Notes under the pieces: model-generated
What the model was told of the DNA's origin: nothing
The model's input: only the letters and a program-made list of their open reading frames with translations
Databases searched by the model: none
Source: Ancalomicrobiaceae bacterium
GTDB taxonomy: Bacteria; Pseudomonadota; Alphaproteobacteria; Rhizobiales; Ancalomicrobiaceae
Length of the DNA stretch: 33,799 bases
NCBI GenBank assembly: GCA_031291595.1
Contig: JARLIU010000084.1
Span: 1-33,799, forward strand
Direction of reading: 5' to 3'
Shown: positions 10,269-17,805 of the stretch, piece by piece
How positions within the stretch are numbered: the first letter of the stretch is position 1
Layout of the letters: the number at the start of each line of letters is the position of its first letter
Made by a program: the position numbers and the translations under genes

Positions 10269-10640
10269 ATGACGCGGCAGGATGATCCCGATTCCACGTC
10301 CGAGCTCGAGGCTCGCCGGAAGCGACTGGCCGAACGTCTTGCGACCAAAGTCGCGGCAGACAAACCGGCTGGAAACAAGGCGAATGCGGGCTGGGCGGAG
10401 GCGACGAAGATCGCATCCGAGTTCGTTGCCGGCGTGCTCGTCGGCGCCGGTATCGGCTGGTTCTTCGACAGATGGCTCGGTACCAGTCCGTTCGGGCTGA
10501 TGGTATTCCTGCTGCTAGGCTTCGCTGCCGGCGTGCTCAACGTGTTGAGGACGCAGGGCGTGGTGGCCGATGCGGGAGCGCAGTTGCGCGGCGCGGGCAA
10601 GAAGCCTGCGAATCGCGATGGTGACGATGCCGGCGGCTGA
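10269..10640 (+). CDS. atpI: ATP synthase accessory protein I
   Basis: Small inner-membrane protein at the head of the F0 operon; in other bacteria AtpI helps assemble the c-ring. From the ATG at 10269 it has 123 residues: a charged N-terminus (SELEARRKRLAERLATKV), then two hydrophobic helices, EFVAGVLVGAGIGWFFDRWLG (about 55-75) and FGLMVFLLLGFAAGVLNVLR (about 78-98), and a hydrophilic tail. The glycine-rich first helix followed by a DRWLGTSP-type turn is typical of alphaproteobacterial AtpI. The frame is open further upstream, but that extension would cross the promoter. First gene after the TTGACA/TATGGT promoter; atpB follows after 108 bp. Confidence 0.9.
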   Translation: MTRQDDPDSTSELEARRKRLAERLATKVAADKPAGNKANAGWAEATKIASEFVAGVLVGAGIGWFFDRWLGTSPFGLMVFLLLGFAAGVLNVLRTQGVVADAGAQLRGAGKKPANRDGDDAGG

Positions 10641-10748
10641 CGCCGATAGGCTGAATTGGGACGTCCGGGGGCGCAGCGCCCTTCAGGATGGTCAAACGGA
10701 CTGAAAGCCCTCGGCCTGACGGTCGGGGAAGTCGCGGGGAGCCGGCCG

Positions 10749-11507
10749 GTGGAACACGATACCGTTGATCCGATCCATCAGTTTCAGATCCATGAGCTGA
10801 TCCCGCTGCACTTCGGCTCCTACAATTTCTCCCTCACCAATTCAGCGCTGTTCATGCTGATCGTCGTGGCGCTGGCGACCTGGTTCCTGACCTCGGCGAC
10901 GGCGAGCCGGGCGCTGGTTCCGGGCCGCGCCCAGTCGGTGGCCGAACTTGTCTACGAGTTCGTCGCCAATACGTTGCGCGATGCGGCCGGCCACCACGGC
11001 ATGCAGTTCTTCCCTCTGGTGTTTTCGCTGTTCACCTTCGTCTTGACGGCGAACCTCCTCGGCATGTTTCCGTATTTCTTCACCGTCACCAGCCACCTCA
11101 TCGTGACGTTCGCCTTGGCGATGCTGGTCATCCTGACGGTCGTCGTCGCCGGCATCGCCAATCACGGCTTCGGGTTCTTCAACCTGTTCGTGCCGTCCGG
11201 CGTGCCGATCTATCTGATCCCGCTGGTCACCGCGATCGAGATCATCTCGTTCCTGTCGCGTCCGGTCAGCCTCTCCGTCCGTCTGTTCGCCAACATGCTG
11301 GCCGGCCACATCACGCTGAAAGTGTTCGCCGGTTTCGTCTTCACGATGTCGGCGCTCGGCGGTCTCGGCATCCTCGGCTCGGTGCTGCCGCTGGCCATGG
11401 CGGTCGCCCTGACGGCGCTGGAATTCCTTGTCGCATTCCTGCAGGCCTACGTCTTTGCGGTGCTGACCTGCATGTATCTCAACGATGCCTTGCATCCTGG
11501 CCACTGA
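10749..11507 (+). CDS. atpB: F0F1 ATP synthase subunit a
   Basis: Proton-channel subunit of F0, in the inner membrane beside the c-ring. The protein is 252 residues from the GTG at 10749, chosen because GGGGAG lies exactly 7 nt upstream and the product then begins near [14 protein letters not shown], as in other rhizobial subunit a proteins; the frame is open to 10656 but that stretch looks non-coding. Multiple hydrophobic helices are visible (about 30-50, 90-110, 115-140, 150-170, 210-245). The essential channel arginine lies in [17 protein letters not shown], and the C-terminal helix [21 protein letters not shown] completes the half-channel. No anomalies. Confidence 0.96.
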   Translation: MEHDTVDPIHQFQIHELIPLHFGSYNFSLTNSALFMLIVVALATWFLTSATASRALVPGRAQSVAELVYEFVANTLRDAAGHHGMQFFPLVFSLFTFVLTANLLGMFPYFFTVTSHLIVTFALAMLVILTVVVAGIANHGFGFFNLFVPSGVPIYLIPLVTAIEIISFLSRPVSLSVRLFANMLAGHITLKVFAGFVFTMSALGGLGILGSVLPLAMAVALTALEFLVAFLQAYVFAVLTCMYLNDALHPGH

Positions 11508-11579
11508 GCCGGACGCCTGGACGCGCTGAACCAACCCTACCGATCGGTCAAGATCAGTTTCTCAGGAAGGATGGACGTC

Positions 11580-11804
11580 ATGGATCATACAGCTGCTGCT
11601 TACATCGGTGCCGGTATCGCTTGTCTCGGCATGGGCGGGGCGGGCATCGGCCTCGGCAACATCTTCGGCAGCTACCTGGCCGGCGCGCTCCGGAACCCGG
11701 CCGCCGCCGACAGCCAGTTCGGCCGGCTGATCTTCGGCTTCGCCATCACCGAAGCGCTCGGCATCTTCTCGCTGCTGGTGGCGCTGCTGCTGCTCTTCAA
11801 GTGA
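11580..11804 (+). CDS. atpE: F0F1 ATP synthase subunit c
   Basis: Forms the rotating c-ring. The product is 74 residues: two membrane helices ([20 protein letters not shown] and [20 protein letters not shown]) joined by the polar loop RNPAAADSQ. The proton-binding acid is the Glu in ITEALGIF. An in-frame ATG at 11571 would add three residues, but AGGAAGG directly abuts it and is 9 nt from the ATG at 11580. The atpF' start has the same arrangement (GAAGGATTGGACGTCATGG against GAAGGATGGACGTCATGG here), supporting 11580. The gap to atpF' is unusually long, at 257 bp, and holds a hairpin. Confidence 0.95.
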   Translation: MDHTAAAYIGAGIACLGMGGAGIGLGNIFGSYLAGALRNPAAADSQFGRLIFGFAITEALGIFSLLVALLLLFK

Positions 11805-11817
11805 TCGACGCCTGATC

Positions 11818-11843
11818 GGGCGCGTTCGGGCGGTCCTGCGCCC
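11818..11843 (+). promoter_or_regulatory. Hairpin in the atpE-atpF' gap
   Basis: GGGCGC at 11818-11823 pairs with GCGCCC at 11838-11843, starting 13 nt after the atpE stop, with GC-rich flanks that could extend the structure. No U-run follows, so it is not a classical terminator. Because the c subunit is needed in about tenfold excess over b/b', a stabilising or partly terminating structure here would make sense. This is inference. Confidence 0.4.
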
Positions 11844-12061
11844 GGGCGGCCCCTGACCGATCGGGCGCTACGGATGCCTCGTCTTCCCCCGCGTTGCAGC
11901 TTCATCGGCAGCAACCCGGGCGCATGTCGTGGCGGAGGTCGCCGGTCACCGCCGTCGGTCGCGACCGGCGGGTGAGTTGATTATCGGGCAGCGCGGGTCT
12001 CATCGGATCCGAACGGCCCATGCGGACTGATCGATCCCGGTCGTTCGAAGGATTGGACGTC

Positions 12062-12643
12062 ATGGCAGACACGACACAGGTTCCGGCCGGCGAAGCGACC
12101 GCGCCCCAGACCGGCACGGAAGTCGGGCATAATCCGCCCGCGCACGAAGGCAGCGGCTTTCCGCCGTTCGATACGTCGACGTTCGCCTCGCAACTGCTGT
12201 GGCTGGCGATCGCCTTCGGCGTGTTGTTCGTTCTGATGTCGCGGGTCGCCCTGCCGCGGATTGCCGACGTCATCGACGCCCCCAAGGACAAGATCGCCAA
12301 GGACGTCGCCGAGGCCGGCCGGCTGAAGGCGGAGACCGACGCGGCAATCGCGGCCTATGAGGCGGCGCTTGCCGAGGCGCGGCAGAAGGCTGGCGCCATC
12401 GCCGCCGAAACCCACAAGGCGCTGTCGGCCGAGGTCGAGGCGAAGCGCCACGCGGCGGAGGCTGCACTCTCCGACAAGCTCGCCGCAGCCGAGGCGCAGA
12501 TCGGCGAGATCAAGGCGCGCGCGCTGCAAGAGGTCGGCGGCATCGCCCGCGATACGGCCGAGGCGGTGCTGGGCATCTTGACGCCGGTGCCGGTCTCCAC
12601 CGACGAGATCGCCGCCGCGGTCGACGCTGAGACCAACCGGTGA
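12062..12643 (+). CDS. atpG: F0F1 ATP synthase subunit b'
   Basis: One of two different peripheral-stalk subunits found in alphaproteobacteria and cyanobacteria (b' and b), called AtpF' or AtpG. The protein is 193 residues: a Pro/Gly-rich N-terminus, one membrane helix (FASQLLWLAIAFGVLFVLMS, about 43-62), then a long Ala/Glu/Lys coiled coil that pairs with subunit b. GAAGGA sits 9 nt before the ATG at 12062; an upstream in-frame ATG at 12020 has no such signal. Subunit b follows after 10 bp. Confidence 0.93.
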   Translation: MADTTQVPAGEATAPQTGTEVGHNPPAHEGSGFPPFDTSTFASQLLWLAIAFGVLFVLMSRVALPRIADVIDAPKDKIAKDVAEAGRLKAETDAAIAAYEAALAEARQKAGAIAAETHKALSAEVEAKRHAAEAALSDKLAAAEAQIGEIKARALQEVGGIARDTAEAVLGILTPVPVSTDEIAAAVDAETNR

Positions 12644-12653
12644 GGGCCGAGCC

Positions 12654-13145
12654 ATGACCGCTACCGATTACGCCACATTCTACGCCCTGGTCGCTCTCGT
12701 CATCTTCTTCGGAGTGATCGTCTATTTCGGCGTGCCGAAGATGATCTTCAAATCGCTCGACGCACGCGGCAAGCGGATCGAGGACGAACTGGCGGATGCC
12801 GTCAGGCTGCGCCAGGAGGCGCAGGCGCTGTTGGCCGAATATGTCCAGAAGGGGGCCGAAGCCGAGCGCGAGGCCGGCGCCATCATCGCCGCCGCCCGGC
12901 TCGAAGCCGAACGGTTGACGACGGAGACCGCCAAGTCGCTGGAAGATCTGATCGCCCGCCGCACCCGGGCGGCCGAGGCGAAGATCGCCCAGGCCGAGAC
13001 CCAGGCGGTGACCGAAGTGCGCTCGCGCGCCATCGAGATCGCCATTTCAGCCTCCGAGGCGATCCTGAAGTCGAAAATTTCGGGCGAGGCGGCGAGCGAG
13101 CTGATCAGCCGCTCCATCGGCGAAGTCCGCGCCAAGCTGAACTGA
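12654..13145 (+). CDS. atpF: F0F1 ATP synthase subunit b
   Basis: Peripheral-stalk subunit holding F1 against rotation. The 163 residues comprise an N-terminal membrane helix (FYALVALVIFFGVIVYFGVP, about 9-28), the family's KMIFKSLDARGKRIEDEL segment, then a continuous charged coiled coil ending SRSIGEVRAKLN. It starts 10 bp after b' and is followed at once by an intrinsic terminator, so it is the last gene of atpI-B-E-F'-F. The F1 genes (atpHAGDC) are absent, matching the split ATP synthase operons of alphaproteobacteria. Confidence 0.95.
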   Translation: MTATDYATFYALVALVIFFGVIVYFGVPKMIFKSLDARGKRIEDELADAVRLRQEAQALLAEYVQKGAEAEREAGAIIAAARLEAERLTTETAKSLEDLIARRTRAAEAKIAQAETQAVTEVRSRAIEIAISASEAILKSKISGEAASELISRSIGEVRAKLN

Positions 13146-13169
13146 ATTCTCCAGCCCGGACGCATTCGA

Positions 13170-13204
13170 CCCGCCGGATGGGGAAGCCCGACCGGCGGGC
13201 TTTT
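13170..13204 (+). terminator. Intrinsic terminator of the atp F0 operon
   Basis: CCCGCCGG (13170-13177) pairs perfectly with CCGGCGGG (13192-13199), with an inner GGG/CCC pairing in the loop, and CTTTT follows (13200-13204). It lies 25 nt after the atpF stop and separates the operon from convergent rnhB. Confidence 0.85.
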
Positions 13205-13229
13205 CGTGTGCCGACCACACAAGCGGTCG

Positions 13230-13898
13230 CTATTTTCCCAGCCGCTCGATCGCTGCGGCGATCGGCTTGAAACTCCTGCGGTGGCAGGACACGGGGCCGA
13301 GCCGGTCGAGCGCCGCTTGGTGGGCGGCCGCGCCATAGCCCTTGTGGCTTTCGAAGCCGTAACCGGGATTGGCTTCCCCAAGCCGCCGCATCAGCCGGTC
13401 GCGCGCGACCTTGGCGACGACGGAGGCGGCGGCGATCGACAGCGAGCGGCCGTCGCCCTTCGTCACCGCTTCGCCCGGACACACGAGCCCTTTCGGCACG
13501 TCGATGCCGTCGACCAGCACGAAGCCGGGCGTTACCGGCAGGCTGGCCACGGCCTCGCGCATGGCCCACAGCGTCGCGGCGCGAATGTCGGTCCGGTCGA
13601 TGCGCTCGACCGAGGCAAACACCAGCGCCACGTGGTGGCTGGCGCAAATGGCCGCATAGAGCCGTTCGCGGGTCTCGGCCGACAGCTTCTTGGAATCGTC
13701 GAGCCCCGCCAGCTCCGCCGGTGCCTCGCCATCGGCCAGATCGAGCACCACGGCGGCGACCGCCACCGGCCCGGCCCATGGCCCGCGTCCCGCCTCGTCG
13801 ACGCCGGCGACCCGTCCGAAGCGGCCGTAGCGCCGTTCGAGCGCGAGGTCGGGTCCGCGCGGCGGGGGCGAATCGAACAGGGAAGCTTGTCGTGCCAT
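13230..13898 (-). CDS. rnhB: Ribonuclease HII
   Basis: Cleaves the RNA strand of RNA-DNA hybrids and starts removal of ribonucleotides misincorporated in DNA. From the ATG at 13898 it has 222 residues. The family start GVDEAGRGPWAGPVAVAAVVL supplies catalytic D34 and E35; DDSKKLS is the conserved following motif; FVLVDGI supplies a further catalytic Asp; SIAAASVVAKVARDRLM carries the last one; the C-terminal HKGYGAAAHQAALDRLGP is typical. An in-frame GTG at 13913 would add five residues and has no better ribosome site. Convergent with the atp operon; the VOC gene lies 31 bp upstream on the same strand and is probably co-transcribed. Confidence 0.95.
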   Translation of the reverse strand: MARQASLFDSPPPRGPDLALERRYGRFGRVAGVDEAGRGPWAGPVAVAAVVLDLADGEAPAELAGLDDSKKLSAETRERLYAAICASHHVALVFASVERIDRTDIRAATLWAMREAVASLPVTPGFVLVDGIDVPKGLVCPGEAVTKGDGRSLSIAAASVVAKVARDRLMRRLGEANPGYGFESHKGYGAAAHQAALDRLGPVSCHRRSFKPIAAAIERLGK

Positions 13899-13929
13899 GC
13901 CTTCATCTGGCACCCGACTGGCAATCGGT

Positions 13930-14358
13930 TCAATCCGGCAGACGCAGCTGACCGGCCGCGTCCAACGGAAAGAACGGGTTGTGCGCCACTTCCCAGGGGT
14001 GACCGTCCGGATCGGCGAAATAGCCGGAGTAGCCGCCCCAGAACACCGTCCGGCCGGGCTTCAGCAGCGTCGCACCGGCCGCAACCGCCTCGGCCAGCAC
14101 CCTGTCGACCGCCTCCGGACTGTCGACGTTGTGGGCAAGCGTGATGCCGCCCGGCCGCGGCGCCTGATCGGCGGGCAGGCAGGCATCCTCGATCAGATCG
14201 TGCTGCCCGAACACCGACAGCACCATCGGCCCCAACTGGAAGAAGGCGACGTGCTCGTTGCCGGCCGCCGAGCGTTGAAACCCCAGGCGTTCGTAAAAGG
14301 CGCTAGCGCGGGCCACGTCGGCAACCCCGAGAGTGACGAGTGTGATGCGCGGATCCAT
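13930..14358 (-). CDS. VOC (glyoxalase/bleomycin-resistance fold) protein
   Basis: 142 residues, a single vicinal-oxygen-chelate module pair. The first beta-alpha-beta unit is ITLVTLGVADVARASAFYERLGF, the second is GGITLAHNVDSPEAVDRVLAEAVAAGATLLKPG, ending with the hallmark GGYSGYFADPDGHPWEVAHNP, where the final Glu is a likely metal ligand. Such proteins include glyoxalase I, dioxygenases and antibiotic-binding proteins, and the sequence alone does not choose between them. It sits 13 bp downstream of the radical SAM gene and 31 bp upstream of rnhB on the same strand, suggesting one transcript. Confidence 0.85.
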   Translation of the reverse strand: MDPRITLVTLGVADVARASAFYERLGFQRSAAGNEHVAFFQLGPMVLSVFGQHDLIEDACLPADQAPRPGGITLAHNVDSPEAVDRVLAEAVAAGATLLKPGRTVFWGGYSGYFADPDGHPWEVAHNPFFPLDAAGQLRLPD

Positions 14359-14371
14359 CGATGCCCCCAGG

Positions 14372-15544
14372 TCAGAACAGACTCAATTGCCGCAGCCCGG
14401 GCCGCGGCGGCACGAACAGGCCGGTCTCCAGGTGTATGCGCCGGTTGAGGCCGAGGCGGCGGGTGGCAAGCGCCACGCGCTGCCTGAGCTGTTCGGCGTA
14501 GGGACCGGTGCCCTTCATCCGCACGCCCCATTCGGAATCATAGTCCTTGCCGTCGCGCATCGAGCGCAAGATCGACATGACGTGACGGTAGCGGTCGGGG
14601 AAATGCTCGGTCAGCCATTCCTTGAACAGCTGCGACACCTCCAGCGGCAGGCGCAACAGGATGTAGTTGGCCGAGGTCGCGCCGGCCTCGGCCGCAGCCT
14701 CGAGGATCCGTTCGATCTCGGCATCGTTGATGGCCGGCACGACGGGGGCGATCATCACGCCGACCGGCACGCCGGCGGCGGCCAGCAGCTTCAGCGCCTC
14801 CAGCCGCTTGGCCGGTGCCGAGGCGCGCGGTTCCATGGCGCGGGCGATCTTCGCATCGAGGCTGGTGATGGAGATCGCCACCTTGGTCAGGCCGCGGCTG
14901 GCGAGCCGGGCGAGAATGTCGACATCGCGGGCGACGAGCGCCGATTTCGTGGTGATGGTCACCGGATGGGAAGCGCGGTCGAGCACCTCCAGGATCTCAC
15001 GCATCAGTTTGTAGCGCCGTTCGATCGGCTGGTAGGGATCGGTGTTGGTGCCGATGGCGATCGGTTTCGGCTCGTAGCCGGCTTCGCTCAACTCGCGCTC
15101 CAAGAGCACGGCGGCGTTGGGCTTGATGAACAGTTTCGTCTCGAAATCGAGCCCGGGCGACAGCCCCATGTAGGCATGCGTCGGCCGGGCGAAACAATAG
15201 GCGCAACCGTGCTCGCAGCCGCGATAGGGGTTGATCGAGCGGTCGAACGGGATGTCCGGCGACGTGTTGCGGGTGATGATCTTCTTCGGCTTCTCGATCT
15301 GCACTTCGGTCTTCAGCGGCGGCAGCTCGTCGCCCGTCTCCCAGCCATCGTCGACGAGTTCACGCGCCTCGCGCTCGAAGCGGCCGGACGCATTGGAGGC
15401 AGCACCGCGGCCGCGTCGCCGCGCCGGCGCAATGCCGACCGTATCGGTCAGGCCTTCCGGGCCCGGAGCGGCCCCGGTTTCGGGCTGCGCGTCGGTCCGG
15501 GTCGGTTTCACCGCCGCTGATGGGGTCGATCGAAGGCTTGCCAT
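14372..15544 (-). CDS. PA0069-family radical SAM protein
   Basis: 390 residues from the ATG at 15544. The radical SAM cluster motif is C110-X3-C114-X2-C117 in YRGCEHGCAYCFARP, preceded by NTSPDIPFDRSINPYRGC, the signature of the PA0069 / SplB-like group. GTNTDPYQPIERRYKLMR and TITTKSALVARDVDIL are the following barrel strands. The N-terminal ~90 residues are low-complexity and basic. The frame is open to a GTG at 15598; GGAGAG lies 18 nt before the ATG, so the start is uncertain. Related proteins are often described as DNA-repair photolyase-like, but their reaction is not established. Divergent from the glycosyltransferase; the VOC gene follows closely. Confidence 0.88.
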   Translation of the reverse strand: MASLRSTPSAAVKPTRTDAQPETGAAPGPEGLTDTVGIAPARRRGRGAASNASGRFEREARELVDDGWETGDELPPLKTEVQIEKPKKIITRNTSPDIPFDRSINPYRGCEHGCAYCFARPTHAYMGLSPGLDFETKLFIKPNAAVLLERELSEAGYEPKPIAIGTNTDPYQPIERRYKLMREILEVLDRASHPVTITTKSALVARDVDILARLASRGLTKVAISITSLDAKIARAMEPRASAPAKRLEALKLLAAAGVPVGVMIAPVVPAINDAEIERILEAAAEAGATSANYILLRLPLEVSQLFKEWLTEHFPDRYRHVMSILRSMRDGKDYDSEWGVRMKGTGPYAEQLRQRVALATRRLGLNRRIHLETGLFVPPRPGLRQLSLF

Positions 15545-15656
15545 GAATCGAGCTTGGCAAATCTCTCCGAACAAATCAAGAACAATTACTGTCTTCACCC
15601 GATCGCCCGGACGCGGCGACTCGCGCTCGCGGCCGAATTCGTGTTACATATCCGGA

Positions 15657-16340
15657 ATGTTGTCCGTCATCATTCCGTCCCATAATTCCGAAGAAGGCCT
15701 GGCGCGCACGCTCGCCTCGCTGGTCTCCGCGGCGGCCGAGGGCATCGTGCGCGAGGTGGCCGTTGCCGACGCCGGCTCGACCGACGGCACCGCGGCGGTG
15801 GCCGAAGCCGCCGGCTGCCTGTTCCTGTCCGGAGGCGGAACATGGGGCGAACGTGTGGCGGAGGCCGTCACTGCCATGCGGCGGGTGCCGTGGCTGATGG
15901 TGCTGCCGCCGCACGTGCTGCTGGAGGCGGGCTGGTTTCGCGAACTCACAGCCTTCATCGAGCGCACCGAGCGCAACGGCCGGTCCGAATCGCTCGCCGC
16001 GTCGTTCCGGCTCGAATACGACGACTACGGCCTCAGGGCGCGCGTCGCCGAGCGGGCGATCGCCCTGTGCAGCGGCATCTTCGGCCTGCCGGCGCCGGAG
16101 CAGGGTCTGGTCGTTTCGCGCCGGCTGTGGGACAGGGTCCAGCGCCAGCAGCCGGTCGACGATCAGGCAGCGCTCGTCGCCCGCATCGGCCGGCGGCGTA
16201 TCCACATGCTCAGGTCGAGCGCCGTCGTCATCGCCGACAGCGGCGCCGGTTGCCGGGTGCCGACCGGGCCGGCGTTGGCCGGCCATGCGCTCGCGGCGAT
16301 CGGCTTGCCGGCCCGCGCGCTCGGCGCGCGACAGAGCTGA
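15657..16340 (+). CDS. Small GT2-type glycosyltransferase
   Basis: 227 residues from the ATG at 15657. The N-terminus MLSVIIPSHNSEEGLARTLASLV and VADAGSTDGT (37-45) are the nucleotide-sugar binding signature of family-2 glycosyltransferases; GERVAEAVTAMRRVPWLMVL is the strand leading to the metal site, though the usual DXD is not obvious (LPPHVLLEAGWF stands there). The protein is short and lacks membrane helices, so it is probably cytoplasmic. Acceptor and sugar are unknown. The frame is open upstream to 15231 only because it runs opposite the radical SAM gene. Its last codons and TGA stop lie inside a perfect 28-bp tandem duplication. Confidence 0.82.
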   Translation: MLSVIIPSHNSEEGLARTLASLVSAAAEGIVREVAVADAGSTDGTAAVAEAAGCLFLSGGGTWGERVAEAVTAMRRVPWLMVLPPHVLLEAGWFRELTAFIERTERNGRSESLAASFRLEYDDYGLRARVAERAIALCSGIFGLPAPEQGLVVSRRLWDRVQRQQPVDDQAALVARIGRRRIHMLRSSAVVIADSGAGCRVPTGPALAGHALAAIGLPARALGARQS

Positions 16341-16380
16341 ACCGGCGCTCGGCGCGCGACAGAGCTGAACCGGCGCTCGG
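16321..16380. repeat. Perfect 28-bp tandem duplication over a stop codon
   Basis: Two identical 28-bp copies, 16321-16348 and 16349-16376, followed by four more matching bases (TCGG). Each contains GACAGAGCTGAACCGGCGC. The glycosyltransferase stop TGA (16338-16340) is in the first copy; the second lies outside the gene. Perfect identity suggests a recent slippage event. Confidence 0.95.
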
Positions 16381-16432
16381 CCGGCTAAGCCCGAGGCTTT
16401 GCAAATTCCCCGGTGAATGATGGCAGCGCACC

Positions 16433-16975
16433 TCAGCGGCGGCGCAGGTGCTCGTCCAGCCGCGGCATGATCTCGACAAAATTGCAGGGGCTGCGGCGAT
16501 AGTCGAGCTGGTCCTTGAGGATGCCGTCCCAGGCATCGCGGCAGGCCCCGGGCGAGCCGGGCAGACAGAACACGAAGGTGGTGCCGGCGAGCCCGGCAGT
16601 GGCGCGCGACTGGATGGTCGAGGTGCCGATCTTCGGGAAGGAAATGGCGTGGAAGATGGCGGAAAACCCGTCCATCCGCTTGTCGAACAGCGGCTCGAGC
16701 GCTTCCGGCGTCACATCGCGACCGGTAAAGCCGGTGCCGCCGGTGGTGATCACCACATCGATCTTCGAATCGGCGATCCACGGTTTCACCGCGCCGCGGA
16801 TCATGTCGACATCGTCCTTGACGATGGCGCGCGCTTCGAGCCGGTGGCCGGCCGCGACGACGCGCTCGGCGAGCGTGTCGCCGGATTTGTCGTTCTCAAG
16901 CGTGCGCGAGTCGGAAACCGTCAGCACGGCGATGCCGACAGGAATGAACTGTTTTGTTTCGTCGATGCGCGACAT
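16433..16975 (-). CDS. moaB: Molybdenum cofactor biosynthesis protein B
   Basis: MoaB/Mog-type protein that in related enzymes adenylates molybdopterin before molybdenum insertion. From the ATG at 16975 it has 180 residues. The family motifs are IAVLTVSDSRTLENDKSGD at the N-terminus, VVITTGGTGFTGRDVTPEAL (binding loop TGGTG and the following acid), FHAISFPKIGTSTIQSRATAG and TFVFCLPGSPGACRDAWDGIL. The frame continues upstream to 17131, but the added Pro-rich residues are not part of the family. No other molybdenum-cofactor gene is nearby. It is convergent with the glycosyltransferase. Confidence 0.93.
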   Translation of the reverse strand: MSRIDETKQFIPVGIAVLTVSDSRTLENDKSGDTLAERVVAAGHRLEARAIVKDDVDMIRGAVKPWIADSKIDVVITTGGTGFTGRDVTPEALEPLFDKRMDGFSAIFHAISFPKIGTSTIQSRATAGLAGTTFVFCLPGSPGACRDAWDGILKDQLDYRRSPCNFVEIMPRLDEHLRRR

Positions 16976-17123
16976 CTGGCTATCCGTGGGGCTGGCCGTG
17001 AGCGGGGCCGGGTGGACGGGATCTGCGGCGCCGGCCGGAAACACCGGCAGCCGGGGCGGACCAATGGTTATCTGCCGAATGGCACCCCGGCATTGATCCT
17101 GTTCAGGGGCGCGTCGCGATCGT

Positions 17124-17558
17124 TCAGACAACGCCCTCGATATCGACTTGCTTGATCGCCACTGTCGCGCCGTCGCCCGCCGCGTCCAGCTTGCCGGAAC
17201 ACAGCGTGGGCGCGTGACCGGCGGTGGCTGCCAGGATCGAGGCCAGCACGCCGGGGAAGCGGCTTTCGAGGTCCTCGGTGCGCAAGCAGTTCAGGAGTTC
17301 GACGCCGCGGCGCTCGCTCCTGACGATGCCGGCCTCGCGCAGGATCCGAAAGTGATGCGACAGCGTCGATTTCGACAGACAGCCGGTCGATTCCGCCGAG
17401 GCGATGCAGTTCATGCGGCCATCGGCCCCCGAAAGCCGGCGGACGATCTCCAGGCGGACCGGATCGGCCAGCGCGTGCAACACGTCGACGAGCGTCAACT
17501 CGTCACGCGTCGGATGGGCGATGGCCCGCTGCCTGGCCGTGCACTCGTCTTCCATCAT
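17124..17558 (-). CDS. ArsR-family winged-helix transcriptional regulator
   Basis: 144 residues from the ATG at 17558; GGGAGG lies 7 nt upstream, which decides the start over a frame open to 17792. The fold is classic ArsR: LTLVDVLHALADPVRLEIVRRL, then the recognition helix LSKSTLSHHFRILREAGIVRSERRGVE split by the wing. Cysteines occur at NCIAS, TGCLSK, LNCL and TLCSG, but no standard ArsR or SmtB metal motif (CXCXXC) is visible, so the inducer is unknown. An imperfect palindrome at 17614-17631, before the gene, is a possible operator. No metal-transport or efflux gene adjoins it; moaB lies 148 bp downstream. Confidence 0.85.
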   Translation of the reverse strand: MMEDECTARQRAIAHPTRDELTLVDVLHALADPVRLEIVRRLSGADGRMNCIASAESTGCLSKSTLSHHFRILREAGIVRSERRGVELLNCLRTEDLESRFPGVLASILAATAGHAPTLCSGKLDAAGDGATVAIKQVDIEGVV

Positions 17559-17613
17559 CACCAACCCTCCCGACTGGAGCCATGTCGCCCGCTCCGGCCG
17601 CAGCGGAATACTG

Positions 17614-17631
17614 TTTCCATCATGTGGGAAA
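17614..17631. promoter_or_regulatory. Possible operator before the ArsR gene
   Basis: TTTCC (17614-17618) and GGAAA (17627-17631) form an inverted repeat with an 8-bp spacer, 56-73 bp upstream of the regulator's start. Size and position suit a dimeric winged-helix repressor, but nothing proves binding. Confidence 0.3.
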
Positions 17632-17738
17632 ACCGGCGGCGGATTCAATCCAAGACATCCGTCCACGTGAGAGGAGCGACGGAAAGCCGCGTCGTTGCAG
17701 CGTTCCGTCATGGCGTGAAAGCCCTGAAATATTCCAGC

Positions 17739-17770
17739 TTTTCCGTATTGTCGCACTTGCGAGCGGAAAA
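17739..17770. repeat. Nested inverted repeat between ETF-QO and the ArsR gene
   Basis: TTTTCCG (17739-17745) and CGGAAAA (17764-17770) are perfect inverted arms, and inside them TCGC-ACTT-GCGA forms a second stem. The hairpin lies 36-67 nt past the ETF-QO stop on the minus strand. It lacks a U-run, so it may be a 3' stabilising stem or a protein site rather than a terminator. Confidence 0.5.
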
Positions 17771-17805
17771 TCGCTGCGCACGTCTCCTGCAATTACTCCG
17801 AATGA

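Noticed and set aside
13918-13935. GGTTCAATCCGG, like a tRNA T-loop.
   Set aside because: No acceptor stem or anticodon arm can be drawn around it; it covers the end of the VOC gene.
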